DNA of 64,000 nucleotides from Paenibacillus rigui (GTDB lineage Bacteria > Bacillota > Bacilli > Paenibacillales > NBRC-103111), in NCBI RefSeq assembly GCF_002234615.1, contig NZ_NMQW01000057.1, positions 78,085-142,084 of the forward strand. The letters are read 5' to 3'. Both the position numbers and the translations under genes were made by a program. The notes beneath the pieces were generated by a model that was given only the letters and a program-made list of their open reading frames with translations, ran no database searches and was not told the origin of the DNA. Positions 34,808 to 43,330 of the stretch are shown in pieces (within the stretch, counting starts at the first letter, position 1; each line of letters starts with the position of its first letter).

Positions 34808-35164
34808 TTAGCCCAGTAAAACAAACAGTAAGGCAAGCAGTGCAGGCAATCCCTGTACTACCCAGATCGATCGTTTCGCCGTCGCACCGCCATACAAAGC
34901 TGCTATTAACACGCAGGCGAGGAAAAACAATGCCAGCTGCCGTCCCATTGCGGGATCGGGATGCAAGAGAGACCATACAAGCCCTGCGGCCAGAAAGCCG
35001 TTATACAACCCTTGGTTGGCGGCAAGAGACTTGGTGGCCGCAGCGGACTCCCTGGTCATGCCAAAGGCCTTGAGACCTCTTGGTGTCGTCCATAGAAACA
35101 TTTCAAGAACAAGAATGTACAGGTGTTCCAATGCAACCAAAGCGACAAGTATCGAAGCGAGCAT
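34808..35164 (-). CDS. DUF1304 family membrane protein
   Basis: A 118 aa protein with four hydrophobic segments. The family pattern LVALEHLYILVLEMFLWTTP, then AANQGLYNGFLAAGLVW, then GGATAKRSIWVVQGLPALLAL is clear. Function of DUF1304 is unknown. It follows the TIM-barrel gene by 27 bases on the same strand and probably shares its transcript. Confidence 0.88.
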   Translation of the reverse strand: MLASILVALVALEHLYILVLEMFLWTTPRGLKAFGMTRESAAATKSLAANQGLYNGFLAAGLVWSLLHPDPAMGRQLALFFLACVLIAALYGGATAKRSIWVVQGLPALLALLFVLLG

Positions 35165-35191
35165 CGTCCCCCTCCTTTCTGTTTCCTGATA

Positions 35192-36019
35192 TTATAAATA
35201 AGGACTAACGATACGCCGGATTCGCTCCAAGCCTTCCCACATGTCTCCCGGCCCATCATAAATAAGAGCGACCGCTCCATTGTAGTCAGCCGTTCTAAGG
35301 GTATCGAGGCAGCGGATAAATTCCGCCTCATCCGGATATCCGTTCTCATCGTAATGCGCCTTGGCGTGCACCGTTACGCTGTGAGGCAGTGTGAGCAGAA
35401 ATTCATCGTATTTGCTCGGTTCCTTGAAGTTGCCAAAGTCCGTAATCATGCCGACACACTCGTCCGAAAGCTCCAGCAGACGGATACAGCTGGCTCCTGT
35501 CGACGTCAGTGAGCGGAAATTTTCAGTAATGACACGGACGCCTTTCGGTCCGGCATAATCGGACAGCCCGCCAAGTGTCTCAGCGGAAAGACGGATTGCT
35601 TCGTCATCCGTAGGAACGGCTTCCCCGGCTATGATCCGGATTTGCTTGGCGCCTGCCAAAGAGGCCGCGTCAATCCATGAACGGATGAGCTCAAGGTCCG
35701 CGGATCTCCTCTTCATATCCTCTGAGGTTAGATTGCCGTAATCCAGAAGCAACGTATCAAACGAAATTCCTGCCTCGGCAAAGGCGGCGCGAAGCGCTTC
35801 CAAATAGGCCGGCTCCAGGGATGGGAAATGAAAATGGCACACTTCCAGCGCTTGAAATCCCCGCCTGGCCGCTTCGGCCGGCAGCTCGAGAAGCGTCAGC
35901 ACCTGCGGCTGAGCCTGCTCCCGAATGATATGTATTTCCTGCTCCGCATCCCATTCCGTCCAACGGAGCGGGCCCAGCAGACGATGCAAACTCCAGGTGC
36001 TGACCGATAAATAAGACAT
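35192..36019 (-). CDS. sugar phosphate isomerase/epimerase family TIM-barrel protein
   Basis: A 275 aa protein of the AP_endonuc_2/xylose isomerase-like TIM-barrel superfamily. Visible features are the N-terminal STWSLHRLLG, GFQALEVCHFHFPS, AGAKQIRIIAGEAV, GVRVITENFRSLTSTG and late VTVHAKAHYDENG with metal-type Glu/His residues. Members isomerise or epimerise sugars and inositols. GGGAGG precedes ATG 36019. First gene of a pair with DUF1304; no further context. Confidence 0.82.
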   Translation of the reverse strand: MSYLSVSTWSLHRLLGPLRWTEWDAEQEIHIIREQAQPQVLTLLELPAEAARRGFQALEVCHFHFPSLEPAYLEALRAAFAEAGISFDTLLLDYGNLTSEDMKRRSADLELIRSWIDAASLAGAKQIRIIAGEAVPTDDEAIRLSAETLGGLSDYAGPKGVRVITENFRSLTSTGASCIRLLELSDECVGMITDFGNFKEPSKYDEFLLTLPHSVTVHAKAHYDENGYPDEAEFIRCLDTLRTADYNGAVALIYDGPGDMWEGLERIRRIVSPYL

Positions 36020-36252
36020 GAATCAAACCTCCCGGCGAATCAATTAGGCTTGCCTTAATTTACTATATCATACCTATTCCTGCCATGAAACTAACAATCC
36101 GGCAGGTCATCCAACAAGGATCAGCCTTTCACCGTCCATTAAAGGGGGAGCCCATTTATGAGCATTAAGGATAAACTTTGAGCCATCTTTCCAGATGGCA
36201 TGCGTTTTGTCAAAGTAGACGAAGGATGTGAAGCTTATACTTCTTATCCATT

Positions 36253-36281
36253 GAAAAAACCTGTTCATCGCTGAACAGGTT
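36253..36281 (-). terminator. terminator after the acidic low-complexity protein gene
   Basis: AACCTGTTCA (36258-36267) and TGAACAGGTT (36272-36281) form a perfect 10-bp stem with a 4-base loop; on the minus strand six T follow. The remainder of 36020-36319 shows only short frames. Confidence 0.85.
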
Positions 36282-36319
36282 GGCAGTTTCACTTTTGGAG
36301 AAGGGATTTGGAGTAGCAT

Positions 36320-36598
36320 TCAATCTGTAACTTCCGCGTCGGGTTCGCCTGATTCATCCGCTGCATCTTCTTCTGCCGCTTCCTCACCGTCTCCAGCTTC
36401 CTCTTCCGACTCTTCCACTACATCTTCCTCTGCTTCTTCCCCGGCTTCTTCCTCTGCTTCCGCTTCGTCTGCATCCTCAGCGTCTACCTCCTCAGACTCG
36501 ACGACCTCTTCCTCTGCTTCCTCATCTGCCGCAACGATGTGGATTGGAACACCTGCTTCTTCAGCCAACCGTTCTTCCCTTTGCTCTACTTCTCCCAT
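36320..36598 (-). CDS. highly acidic, glutamate-rich low-complexity protein
   Basis: A 92 aa protein in which about half the residues are acidic (I count 36 Glu and 10 Asp), in runs such as EEAEEEVVESEEVDAEDADE. Only the first 24 residues (MGEVEQREERLAEEAGVPIH) look like ordinary sequence. It has a good ribosome site (GGAGGG, ATG 36598) and a strong terminator, so it is probably expressed. There is no signal peptide, zinc motif or known domain. A charged, unstructured protein; cation or basic-protein binding is a guess. Alternative: coding-region repeat expansion. Confidence 0.65.
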   Translation of the reverse strand: MGEVEQREERLAEEAGVPIHIVAADEEAEEEVVESEEVDAEDADEAEAEEEAGEEAEEDVVEESEEEAGDGEEAAEEDAADESGEPDAEVTD

Positions 36599-36640
36599 TG
36601 CAATCCCTCCAATTAGCACTTAGTTTCCCTAAGTGTAATT

Positions 36641-36925
36641 CTATTCTATGAGGCAGGCCTGTCCTTTAGAAGGCTCCTCTATTATTTTTTTAGGGGAGGA
36701 AGCCATGAATTCCGTGCTGTATACTCTGCTTTGAAAGCGATGCCATCGTTGTTCCAACAGCATTAATTTCATCTGGGCAAAACCATTGGAACACGGCGTT
36801 TCTATTTCCCGGCTGAGCCCCCAAAAAATAAGGTAGATTCTATCATCATCGTTGCGTTCAGGCTTAGGGAAGGTGCGCCCTCCCTGTACATGCAGCTTTC
36901 CGATGAGGTCAGCCGTGTCTTCAGT
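36641..36925 (-). pseudogene. open frame without start codon, possible gene remnant
   Basis: A 94-codon minus-strand frame runs from just after a stop to TAG at 36641-36643. It reads like protein (GKLHVQGGRTFPKPERNDDD, IYLIFWGLSREIETP, FAQMKLMLLEQRWHRFQSR) but the only ATG codons are internal and no ribosome site precedes them. I do not recognise it. Either a decayed gene or a chance open frame in the 36599-37027 gap. Confidence 0.3.
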
Positions 36926-37027
36926 TCACAGCCGAATGGTCGAAAAGAGTCTCTTTTTATGTTAAAATGCATAGAAATGTAAGTTTCCTAACGGCACAGA
37001 AACCATTCAGACAAGGAGGCGTCCACA

Positions 37028-37930
37028 TTGCCCGACGTATTCGGACCGAAATATCGTATCGGGGATAACGCTTTCACAATTCAATATATGCAGCGCAAGG
37101 GCTTTTCCAAGATGCCCGGAACACATAATCACCCGTTTTATGAGCTGTATTATTTGCTTCAGGGGGAGCGCACCTACTTTATCAACGGTACTGTAGTCAC
37201 GGCCAGACGAGGCGACATGGTTATTGTTCACCCCTATGACGTCCACAAGACGGCAAGCAGCCAGGTGCCCGAATTTGAGCGGGTGCTCATTAACTTCACG
37301 GAACAGTTTGTACACAGCGAACCGGGCACCGAAACAATGAACCTCGAAGCAGGGGTCCCCCTGCTGCCTTTCCCGAACCGTTCCCGACTGCTTCGCTTCT
37401 CCCTGAAGGATCAAGCCGCTGTGGAGCAGCTGCTTCGGGAGATGCTATCGGAATGCGCAGAACAGCAGCCCGGCTTCGAAATGTACGTAAAAGCGCTGCT
37501 CCACCAGCTGCTCGTCCGCATGCACCGGCAGAGCCGTGCCCTCGAGCTGGAGCCACCGCACCCGCTTCATCCGATGCACGCCAAAATATCCGAAATTGCC
37601 ACTTACCTGAACGGGCATTTTCAAGAAGAGATTAGTTTGGAACGGGTGGCCAAGCAATTTTACATCAGCGTTTCGTATTTGAGCCGCATGTTCAAGAAGG
37701 TGACCGGCTTCCATTTCCGTGAATATGTCCAAGTGATCCGCGTGAACGAAGCGCAGCGGCTGCTCAGGGAAACACAGGAAAAGGTACTGACCATTGCCGA
37801 GCGCAGCGGCTTCGAGCATGTCGCCCACTTCAACACCACATTCAAAAAGCTGACGGGCGTTTCCCCGCTGCGCTACCGGAAGCAGCAGCAGGCTGGCACG
37901 GGAAAAGCAGTATCGCGCAGCAGGACCTAG
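37028..37930 (+). CDS. AraC family transcriptional regulator
   Basis: A 300 aa regulator. The N-terminal cupin-type sensing domain (HNHPFYELYYLLQGERTYFI, RRGDMVIVHPYDVHKT) is followed by the AraC double HTH (LERVAKQFYISVSYLSRMFK, VTGFHFREYVQVIRVNEAQR, ERSGFEHVAHFNTTFKKLTG). TTG 37028 is the start, placed nine bases after AAGGAGG. It converges with the GH43 gene, 14 bases apart at their stops, and probably controls nearby sugar genes; the inducer is not known. Confidence 0.9.
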   Translation: MPDVFGPKYRIGDNAFTIQYMQRKGFSKMPGTHNHPFYELYYLLQGERTYFINGTVVTARRGDMVIVHPYDVHKTASSQVPEFERVLINFTEQFVHSEPGTETMNLEAGVPLLPFPNRSRLLRFSLKDQAAVEQLLREMLSECAEQQPGFEMYVKALLHQLLVRMHRQSRALELEPPHPLHPMHAKISEIATYLNGHFQEEISLERVAKQFYISVSYLSRMFKKVTGFHFREYVQVIRVNEAQRLLRETQEKVLTIAERSGFEHVAHFNTTFKKLTGVSPLRYRKQQQAGTGKAVSRSRT

Positions 37931-37944
37931 CCCTTTTTGCTAGA

Positions 37945-39510
37945 CTATAGCTCCATGTACTCAAACCAGTCAAAATCGGCCGCATTCGCGCTTACCCGCC
38001 CATTGCTGCTTGCGTACATCCCCAGATAAGCCCCGATAAAGCCTCCGGCCACATCCGTACTGAGCAGTGTGCCGTCAGCCTCCTCGAACAGAGCTGTCCA
38101 GCCTTCCGGCTCCGTACCGTAATAGAAGCTGTAGGCTTGTCCAATGGCCTCTACCTTCAAATACAGCTTCGCTTCGTTCAATTCATGCTCTGCAAGGGTA
38201 AGCTCCAAGCCTTCCTTGCGCTGCACAAGCCGGATCACCATACACTCTCCGCTTAAGCCTGCCTCCATCCGGAAGTGGAAGTCATTGTTTTGCAGCAGGA
38301 CAAGACCTGCCGTCTCCGAAGAATGCTGCGGAGTAAACTCCATAACGGTGCTTGCCCGGAAATTCATATGCTGCTGACGCCGCCCCACAAAGCTCGGATT
38401 CACCAACTCCGTGATCGACTCCGCTTTCAGCTTCAAACGCAAATGGCCGGGACGCTCGGTTAAAGACCAGAAATCGCCGCGAGGGGTGCGAATGAAATTC
38501 CACCGCCAATCAAGGGCGGAGGCGTCAAAATGATCGCAAGCAGGAAGCGCAGGCCATCTCTTCTCAGGCAAGTTCGGTCTGGGCATTTCGAGCTCAAGTA
38601 TCCCTTTGCCCGGATTGACTACCGGCCATCCGTCCTCCCATTCGAAAGGAACCAGAAACGTTTCTCTGCCCAGGTTACGGTAGTACCCGCCGTAGGGCCT
38701 TGAGGCCAGACACACCATCCACCATTCCCCGTTTTGCGTCTCCACGATGTCCGCATGGCCGGCGTTTGCAATCGGGTGCTTTTTCCCTAAATGCCGGTGT
38801 GTCAAAATCGGATTGCCTTTGCAGCCCTCATAAGGTCCGAAGAGACTCTCGCTGCGGGCAATCGTCACTGCATGCGTATGGCCGGTTCCTCCTTCAGCGA
38901 TGAGCAGGTAGTAAGTACCGTTGATTTTGTAAATATGCGGTCCTTCCTGCGCATGAACCATTTTCAGAGCGCCGTCCCAAAGGCTGTAGCTGGGCCCGAG
39001 CAAGGTCCCGGTTTCCAGATCGATCTGCTGCACCCAGATTTCCCTGTGCTTCGGATACGATTCTCCCGCAGGGGGAATGCGGTGTCCTACATAATACGAC
39101 GTACCGTCATCGTCGAAGAACAGCGAAGGGTCGATGCCAGGCGCATCCGGTACCCAGTACGGGTCTGACCAGGGACCGGCCGGATCGGTGGCTTTTACAT
39201 AAAAGTTGCGCCGGGCTCCTGTCGCACTGACGACAAAGGTCGTAATCATGTAGAAAGTACCCTCATGATAACGGATCGTTGCGGCATAGATCCCCTTGGA
39301 GCAAGGAGTTCCATCCAGATCAAGCTGGGACGGACGGTCCAGCACATGCCCGAGCTGGCGCCAATTCACCAAATCCTTGCTGTGAAATATCGGTACGCCC
39401 GGGAAATATTCGAAGGTCGAGGTCACCATATAATAATCTTCGCCAACCCGGCAAATCGACGGGTCAGGGTAGCAGCCGGACAGAATGGGATTGCGGAATG
39501 TTGTACTCAT
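37945..39510 (-). CDS. beta-xylosidase/arabinofuranosidase, GH43
   Basis: A 521 aa enzyme with an N-terminal five-bladed propeller. Catalytic residues fit GH43: base D16 (CYPDPSI), pKa-modulating D127 (GIDPSLF) and acid E189 (HAQEGPHIYK). The C-terminal domain of about 190 residues matches the DUF1349-like/XynB-type beta-sandwich. No signal peptide, so it cleaves imported xylo- or arabino-oligosaccharides. GGAGG lies 12 bases before ATG 39510. It stands beside an AraC regulator and a two-component system. Confidence 0.92.
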   Translation of the reverse strand: MSTTFRNPILSGCYPDPSICRVGEDYYMVTSTFEYFPGVPIFHSKDLVNWRQLGHVLDRPSQLDLDGTPCSKGIYAATIRYHEGTFYMITTFVVSATGARRNFYVKATDPAGPWSDPYWVPDAPGIDPSLFFDDDGTSYYVGHRIPPAGESYPKHREIWVQQIDLETGTLLGPSYSLWDGALKMVHAQEGPHIYKINGTYYLLIAEGGTGHTHAVTIARSESLFGPYEGCKGNPILTHRHLGKKHPIANAGHADIVETQNGEWWMVCLASRPYGGYYRNLGRETFLVPFEWEDGWPVVNPGKGILELEMPRPNLPEKRWPALPACDHFDASALDWRWNFIRTPRGDFWSLTERPGHLRLKLKAESITELVNPSFVGRRQQHMNFRASTVMEFTPQHSSETAGLVLLQNNDFHFRMEAGLSGECMVIRLVQRKEGLELTLAEHELNEAKLYLKVEAIGQAYSFYYGTEPEGWTALFEEADGTLLSTDVAGGFIGAYLGMYASSNGRVSANAADFDWFEYMEL

Positions 39511-39702
39511 GGAATGAGATGTCCTCCTTCAATAGGTTGCAGACTTTCGGCCTGCATCTCCTTCATTGTAGTACAAGGGGGAACTCATTTCTTTGTGCTT
39601 AAATGTCGGAATGGTTCCAAAACTTACGGATACTTGTCCATTGCTAAACAGGAAATGGAAGCTCTCTCGATCCGGGAAGTGTCCGCTACACGGATTCACT
39701 GT

Positions 39703-40830
39703 TCAATCAAGCTCGGACAAGAGCCGTTCATATTGATTGGCCAGCCTTTTGGATGGACCGATGCCCAACTCGTGACGGAGTAATTTGACGTAACGCATAT
39801 ACTGCTCAGCTACCGCTGTCCTGTTCTTCTGCGCAGTGAGAGCAGCCAGAAGCATGCTCACCGTTTCTTCGTCCAGCCCGTCACGATTCAGCAGCTTAAG
39901 AAGGAGTCTGACCGCCAACTCGTTCTCGTTGTTTTTTAATAAAGCTTCAGCTAATTTCTTGACGAATGCCGTGTACATGGCGGATAACCGCTCGATATCG
40001 CTTAAAGCCCAGAAAAACGCCTTGTCACCGAATAAATCTCCGACATAAAGCTCCTCCGCTTCCTTAGCCTCATTCAGATTCGAGCGGTCAATCACCCCAA
40101 ATCGTTTCATCTTCTCCTCTAGCTCTACAAAATCAATGTATGCTCCCGTAATATCCATCCCGTAGCTGCCATGATCCGATTCGATCTTTAATTCGATTCC
40201 ATACGATTCAAGTGATTTTCTCATTTGATAAACGGTCGTATGCAAGTAATTCTCCGCATTTTTGGCAGCCATTCCTGCAAAAATATCATCCGTAATTCTT
40301 GCTTTCGCTACCATCCTACCGCGATTCAACAGCAAATACGCGAAAAGCTCTGCGCTTTTTTGAGACCTCCATTTCACATGAAGCCGCTGCCCATTGCGAA
40401 CCTCCAATCCCCCCATGCAGAAGATGGAAACCGTGTCCCGATTTCTCCCCGTTTCAGCAAGCACGGCAAACTGATGAATGGCCATTGCCCTGTTCACCGT
40501 TCTTTCCAGCCTTTCCAGAGTTACCGGCTTGACAATGTAATCGATGGCATAGATATCAAAAGCCTCCATCGCATATTCTTTATGGGACGTTACGAAAGCG
40601 ATTTGAAGATTCCGGCCCGTCTCCGCCATTCGCTTCGCGAAAAGGAGGCCGCTTTCATTGGGCATGCTAATATCTACAAAGGCCATATCTACAACGTGAT
40701 CATTCATAAACGACGCGGCCGCTTCGGTATCCCGAAACAAGCCGACGATTTCAACAGAGGAGATTTTAGAAAGCATTTTTTTCATAATCAAGTGCATCGC
40801 TTTTTCATCATCAATGATAATAATTCTCAT
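39703..40830 (-). CDS. response regulator with C-terminal BTAD (SARP-like) domain
   Basis: A 375 aa protein. Residues 1-120 are a CheY receiver (IIIIDDEKAM, phospho-acceptor D53 in FVDISMP, YIVKPVT lysine). Residues about 135-375 are an OmpR-like winged helix followed by a bacterial transcriptional activator domain (GLEVRNGQRLHVKWRSQKSA, ELFAYLLLNRGRMVAKARIT). Such regulators bind DNA after phosphorylation. It lies 6 bases after the histidine kinase and is its obvious partner. Target genes unknown. Confidence 0.9.
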   Translation of the reverse strand: MRIIIIDDEKAMHLIMKKMLSKISSVEIVGLFRDTEAAASFMNDHVVDMAFVDISMPNESGLLFAKRMAETGRNLQIAFVTSHKEYAMEAFDIYAIDYIVKPVTLERLERTVNRAMAIHQFAVLAETGRNRDTVSIFCMGGLEVRNGQRLHVKWRSQKSAELFAYLLLNRGRMVAKARITDDIFAGMAAKNAENYLHTTVYQMRKSLESYGIELKIESDHGSYGMDITGAYIDFVELEEKMKRFGVIDRSNLNEAKEAEELYVGDLFGDKAFFWALSDIERLSAMYTAFVKKLAEALLKNNENELAVRLLLKLLNRDGLDEETVSMLLAALTAQKNRTAVAEQYMRYVKLLRHELGIGPSKRLANQYERLLSELD

Positions 40831-40836
40831 GCCAGC

Positions 40837-42633
40837 TTAGGCTCCCCCTATTTGTTTAGGATCCATATCCGTATCCATTCGGGTAAACGGTAATGAAAAA
40901 TAAAAAATGCTCCCTTCTCCCGGAACACTTTCAAACCACAGGGTACCGCCATGAATATGCAAAAACTCTCTGGCCAGGATCAGACCTAATCCCGCCCCCT
41001 TTTCTCCCTCGGTGCCTGTCCTCGAAACGGGCTGCACATCCTGAAGAAGGGACTTCGTTAACTCAGGCGCGATACCCATACCCGTATCTTTGACAGAGAC
41101 AATGACCGAATCTCCTTCTGTAGCCGCTCCGATATAAATGTACCCGCCATTGCCGGTAAACTTGATTGCATTGGAGAGTAAATTTCTCAGGATCAGATCC
41201 AGCATGTCCCTGTCGGCCGTGATCTGCATATGTTCCTCTATTTCAATTCGAATTCGAATTGCTTTCAGGTCGATTCGTTTTTCAAACGTTTGGACGACAT
41301 CCTCCACAACCGAGGTTAAGACCCACACCCGTGGACTGAACATCATTTTCCCCTTTTGACTCCGAAACCAATCCAGAAGATTTTCCGCTAAATGAAAGGT
41401 TTTCCGCACTTGATCCTTTACCTCTTGAACAATCTCAATATTTTCACTTCCCAAATCATAAAGCTCTTCCTCCATCAATTCCGTTAAATTCATCAGCATA
41501 GCCAACGGGTCTCGAATATCATGAGCCACCACGGTGAACAGATTATCCTTAAAGGCATGAAACTCCGCTAGCTGCTTCGCGTTAGCTAACAGCTTCTCTT
41601 GGGACTCGATCAGCTGCGTTATATCCTTAAACATGAGCAGCTTCCCCAACGGCGTACGGCGGCTGTCCAATATGGTCGATATGGTGAAATTGTAGTGGCG
41701 CAGCGCCTCCTTACTTTGGATCGAAACATGGCAGTCGCTGCTTTCCATATCCCTGATTCGGGTTAAGATTTGCGGGTAATTCAAGAGTACATATTGAATC
41801 GGGGCGGAGGGATCGTTTACAGCCTTCAACTCTTCGAACATGTTTTTGGCAGCCTGGTTGGAGTCGATAATATGATTTTCATAATCCAGAACAATGACAC
41901 CGTCCACTATGGTTTCAAATACTTTTTCCATCGCAACGGGCGCTAGCCTCATAAGGTTAAACCGGTAAATCCCCCAAATATAAATGACACCGGTAATCGT
42001 AAATCCGATCGGCGTTAAATCCAGATTCATGCTAAAATTACCAACGAGATAAACAATATTGAAGCACCAAGACGCTCCGGCTCCCAGCATCATGACGATA
42101 ATCTGCTTCCGGATGGCCGGTACGGCTTTTAAATACATTCTCACATATAAAACCATCCCGATCGCCGCCCCAAGATAGCTATAGGCAATGTGAACCCAAT
42201 ACCAGGGGCCTTTTACCGTAATGGTTTGTAAAACAGCATCCTGGTCAATTTGAATACTCCGGTAAAACCAATGGTGCATATCGTTTGTATAGTGAAGGAT
42301 GAGAGTAAGCGCGGGTATGATGAAAAGACTGACATACACCCACCTCTTCAATACCCTTTCATTTCCCGTAAATTGTATGACCAGGATCAGCCACAGCGTA
42401 GAGATGAAGGGAATGCCTATATATTCAAGCTTTAACCAGAATTTAAGACTATCCAGGTCCGTGCTTATCATCTCGAAGGCATATCCGAACGTATAGAAGG
42501 AAGCGGCCAGCATCAAAAGGATACAGCTTTTCGCTACGGAAAGCTGCCGTTTTTTGAAGGCGATAAAAGAGATAAACAGCATAAGGAAAGTGGCAGCTAG
42601 CAATATAACAAATAAATAATGATCAGAAATCAC
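40837..42633 (-). CDS. 7TM-type membrane histidine kinase with PAS domain
   Basis: A 598 aa kinase. Seven hydrophobic segments in residues 1-230 match the HisKA_7TM input module; a PAS domain follows (about 235-350), then HisKA with the phospho-acceptor His in VVAHDIRDPLAMLMNL, and the HATPase domain with N-box LRNLLSNAIKF, G1 KDTGMGIAP and G2 GAGLGLILAREFLHIHGG. The start is GTG 42633 behind AGGAG; a TTG at 42669 is possible. It forms an operon with the BTAD response regulator. Signal unknown. Confidence 0.9.
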   Translation of the reverse strand: MISDHYLFVILLAATFLMLFISFIAFKKRQLSVAKSCILLMLAASFYTFGYAFEMISTDLDSLKFWLKLEYIGIPFISTLWLILVIQFTGNERVLKRWVYVSLFIIPALTLILHYTNDMHHWFYRSIQIDQDAVLQTITVKGPWYWVHIAYSYLGAAIGMVLYVRMYLKAVPAIRKQIIVMMLGAGASWCFNIVYLVGNFSMNLDLTPIGFTITGVIYIWGIYRFNLMRLAPVAMEKVFETIVDGVIVLDYENHIIDSNQAAKNMFEELKAVNDPSAPIQYVLLNYPQILTRIRDMESSDCHVSIQSKEALRHYNFTISTILDSRRTPLGKLLMFKDITQLIESQEKLLANAKQLAEFHAFKDNLFTVVAHDIRDPLAMLMNLTELMEEELYDLGSENIEIVQEVKDQVRKTFHLAENLLDWFRSQKGKMMFSPRVWVLTSVVEDVVQTFEKRIDLKAIRIRIEIEEHMQITADRDMLDLILRNLLSNAIKFTGNGGYIYIGAATEGDSVIVSVKDTGMGIAPELTKSLLQDVQPVSRTGTEGEKGAGLGLILAREFLHIHGGTLWFESVPGEGSIFYFSLPFTRMDTDMDPKQIGGA

Positions 42634-42795
42634 AACTCCCACTCCTGATTCAGCCCCTCGAGGTTTCAATAATATTGGCTTTGATTCGACACCATTCTAC
42701 CTTTCACAAGGATAGAACAGTTTGAAGCAATAAACAATAAGTCAATTGAAAAAAGTAAGCAAAATGCTGCATACTGGCCGATCCGCTCGCTTTCT

Positions 42796-42836
42796 AAAAA
42801 CGCCAAAAGCCATGTCGCTTGAATGCGACATGGCTT
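42796..42836 (-). terminator. intrinsic terminator after the cupin gene
   Basis: AAGCCATGTCGC (42807-42818) pairs over 12 bp with GCGACATGGCTT (42825-42836). On the minus strand TTTTGGCGTTTTT follows. Confidence 0.8.
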
Positions 42837-42852
42837 CTGAACCGGCTGTAGC

Positions 42853-43215
42853 TTATTGCTGATTCTTATGCCGGTTCGGACCGGCATGGCAGTACAAGGT
42901 AACAAGAGGAGCCTCCGCACTCGAAATCAGGTGATGATCCTCGCCGGGTTCAATCACAATTAAATCCCCGGCGTTGATCGGCGTGAATTCGCCGTTCAGC
43001 TCAAGCGTACCCTGCCCCTGCACGATGAGAAACAGCTCCTCATCCTGATGCACATGATAGTCCCGGCCCTCCGGCCCGTCGTTCGTATGGCTGCGCTCCC
43101 CCGGCCTGCTAAAGGCAAGCCCTCCGCTGTAAATATAGGCGCCAGGCAGCACGTCCTGCAAAATATGCTGCCCTCCCTTCATTTCGGCCAAATCCCGGAT
43201 ATGCAGCTTCTTCAT
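42853..43215 (-). CDS. cupin domain protein
   Basis: A 120 aa single-domain cupin. Motif 1 contains HVHQDEELFLIVQGQGTLEL with metal-type His/Glu residues and motif 2 is AGDLIVIEPGEDHHL. Small cupins are sugar isomerases/epimerases, dioxygenases or binding proteins. The start is ATG 43215 behind GGAGGG; the ORF extends to 43245. It is downstream of the GH36 gene on the same strand (115-base gap) and may be co-transcribed. Confidence 0.85.
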   Translation of the reverse strand: MKKLHIRDLAEMKGGQHILQDVLPGAYIYSGGLAFSRPGERSHTNDGPEGRDYHVHQDEELFLIVQGQGTLELNGEFTPINAGDLIVIEPGEDHHLISSAEAPLVTLYCHAGPNRHKNQQ

Positions 43216-43330
43216 CCTCATCCCTCCACACAGTAAAAGAGCCATGATCTCTACTATACTGCGGGATTCGCATCCTGACCAGATTGGGAACTCAGCATTA
43301 TTTGCACAATATTCACTTTTATCGGGTTAT

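Noticed and set aside
36020..36065. TTAGGCTTGCCTTAA resembling a DtxR/MntR-type box upstream of the TIM-barrel gene
   Set aside because: Too short and imperfect for either consensus; no metal-related genes nearby.
36107..36319. 70-codon minus-strand frame
   Set aside because: Its only useful ATG lies inside the terminator hairpin, and it has no ribosome site.
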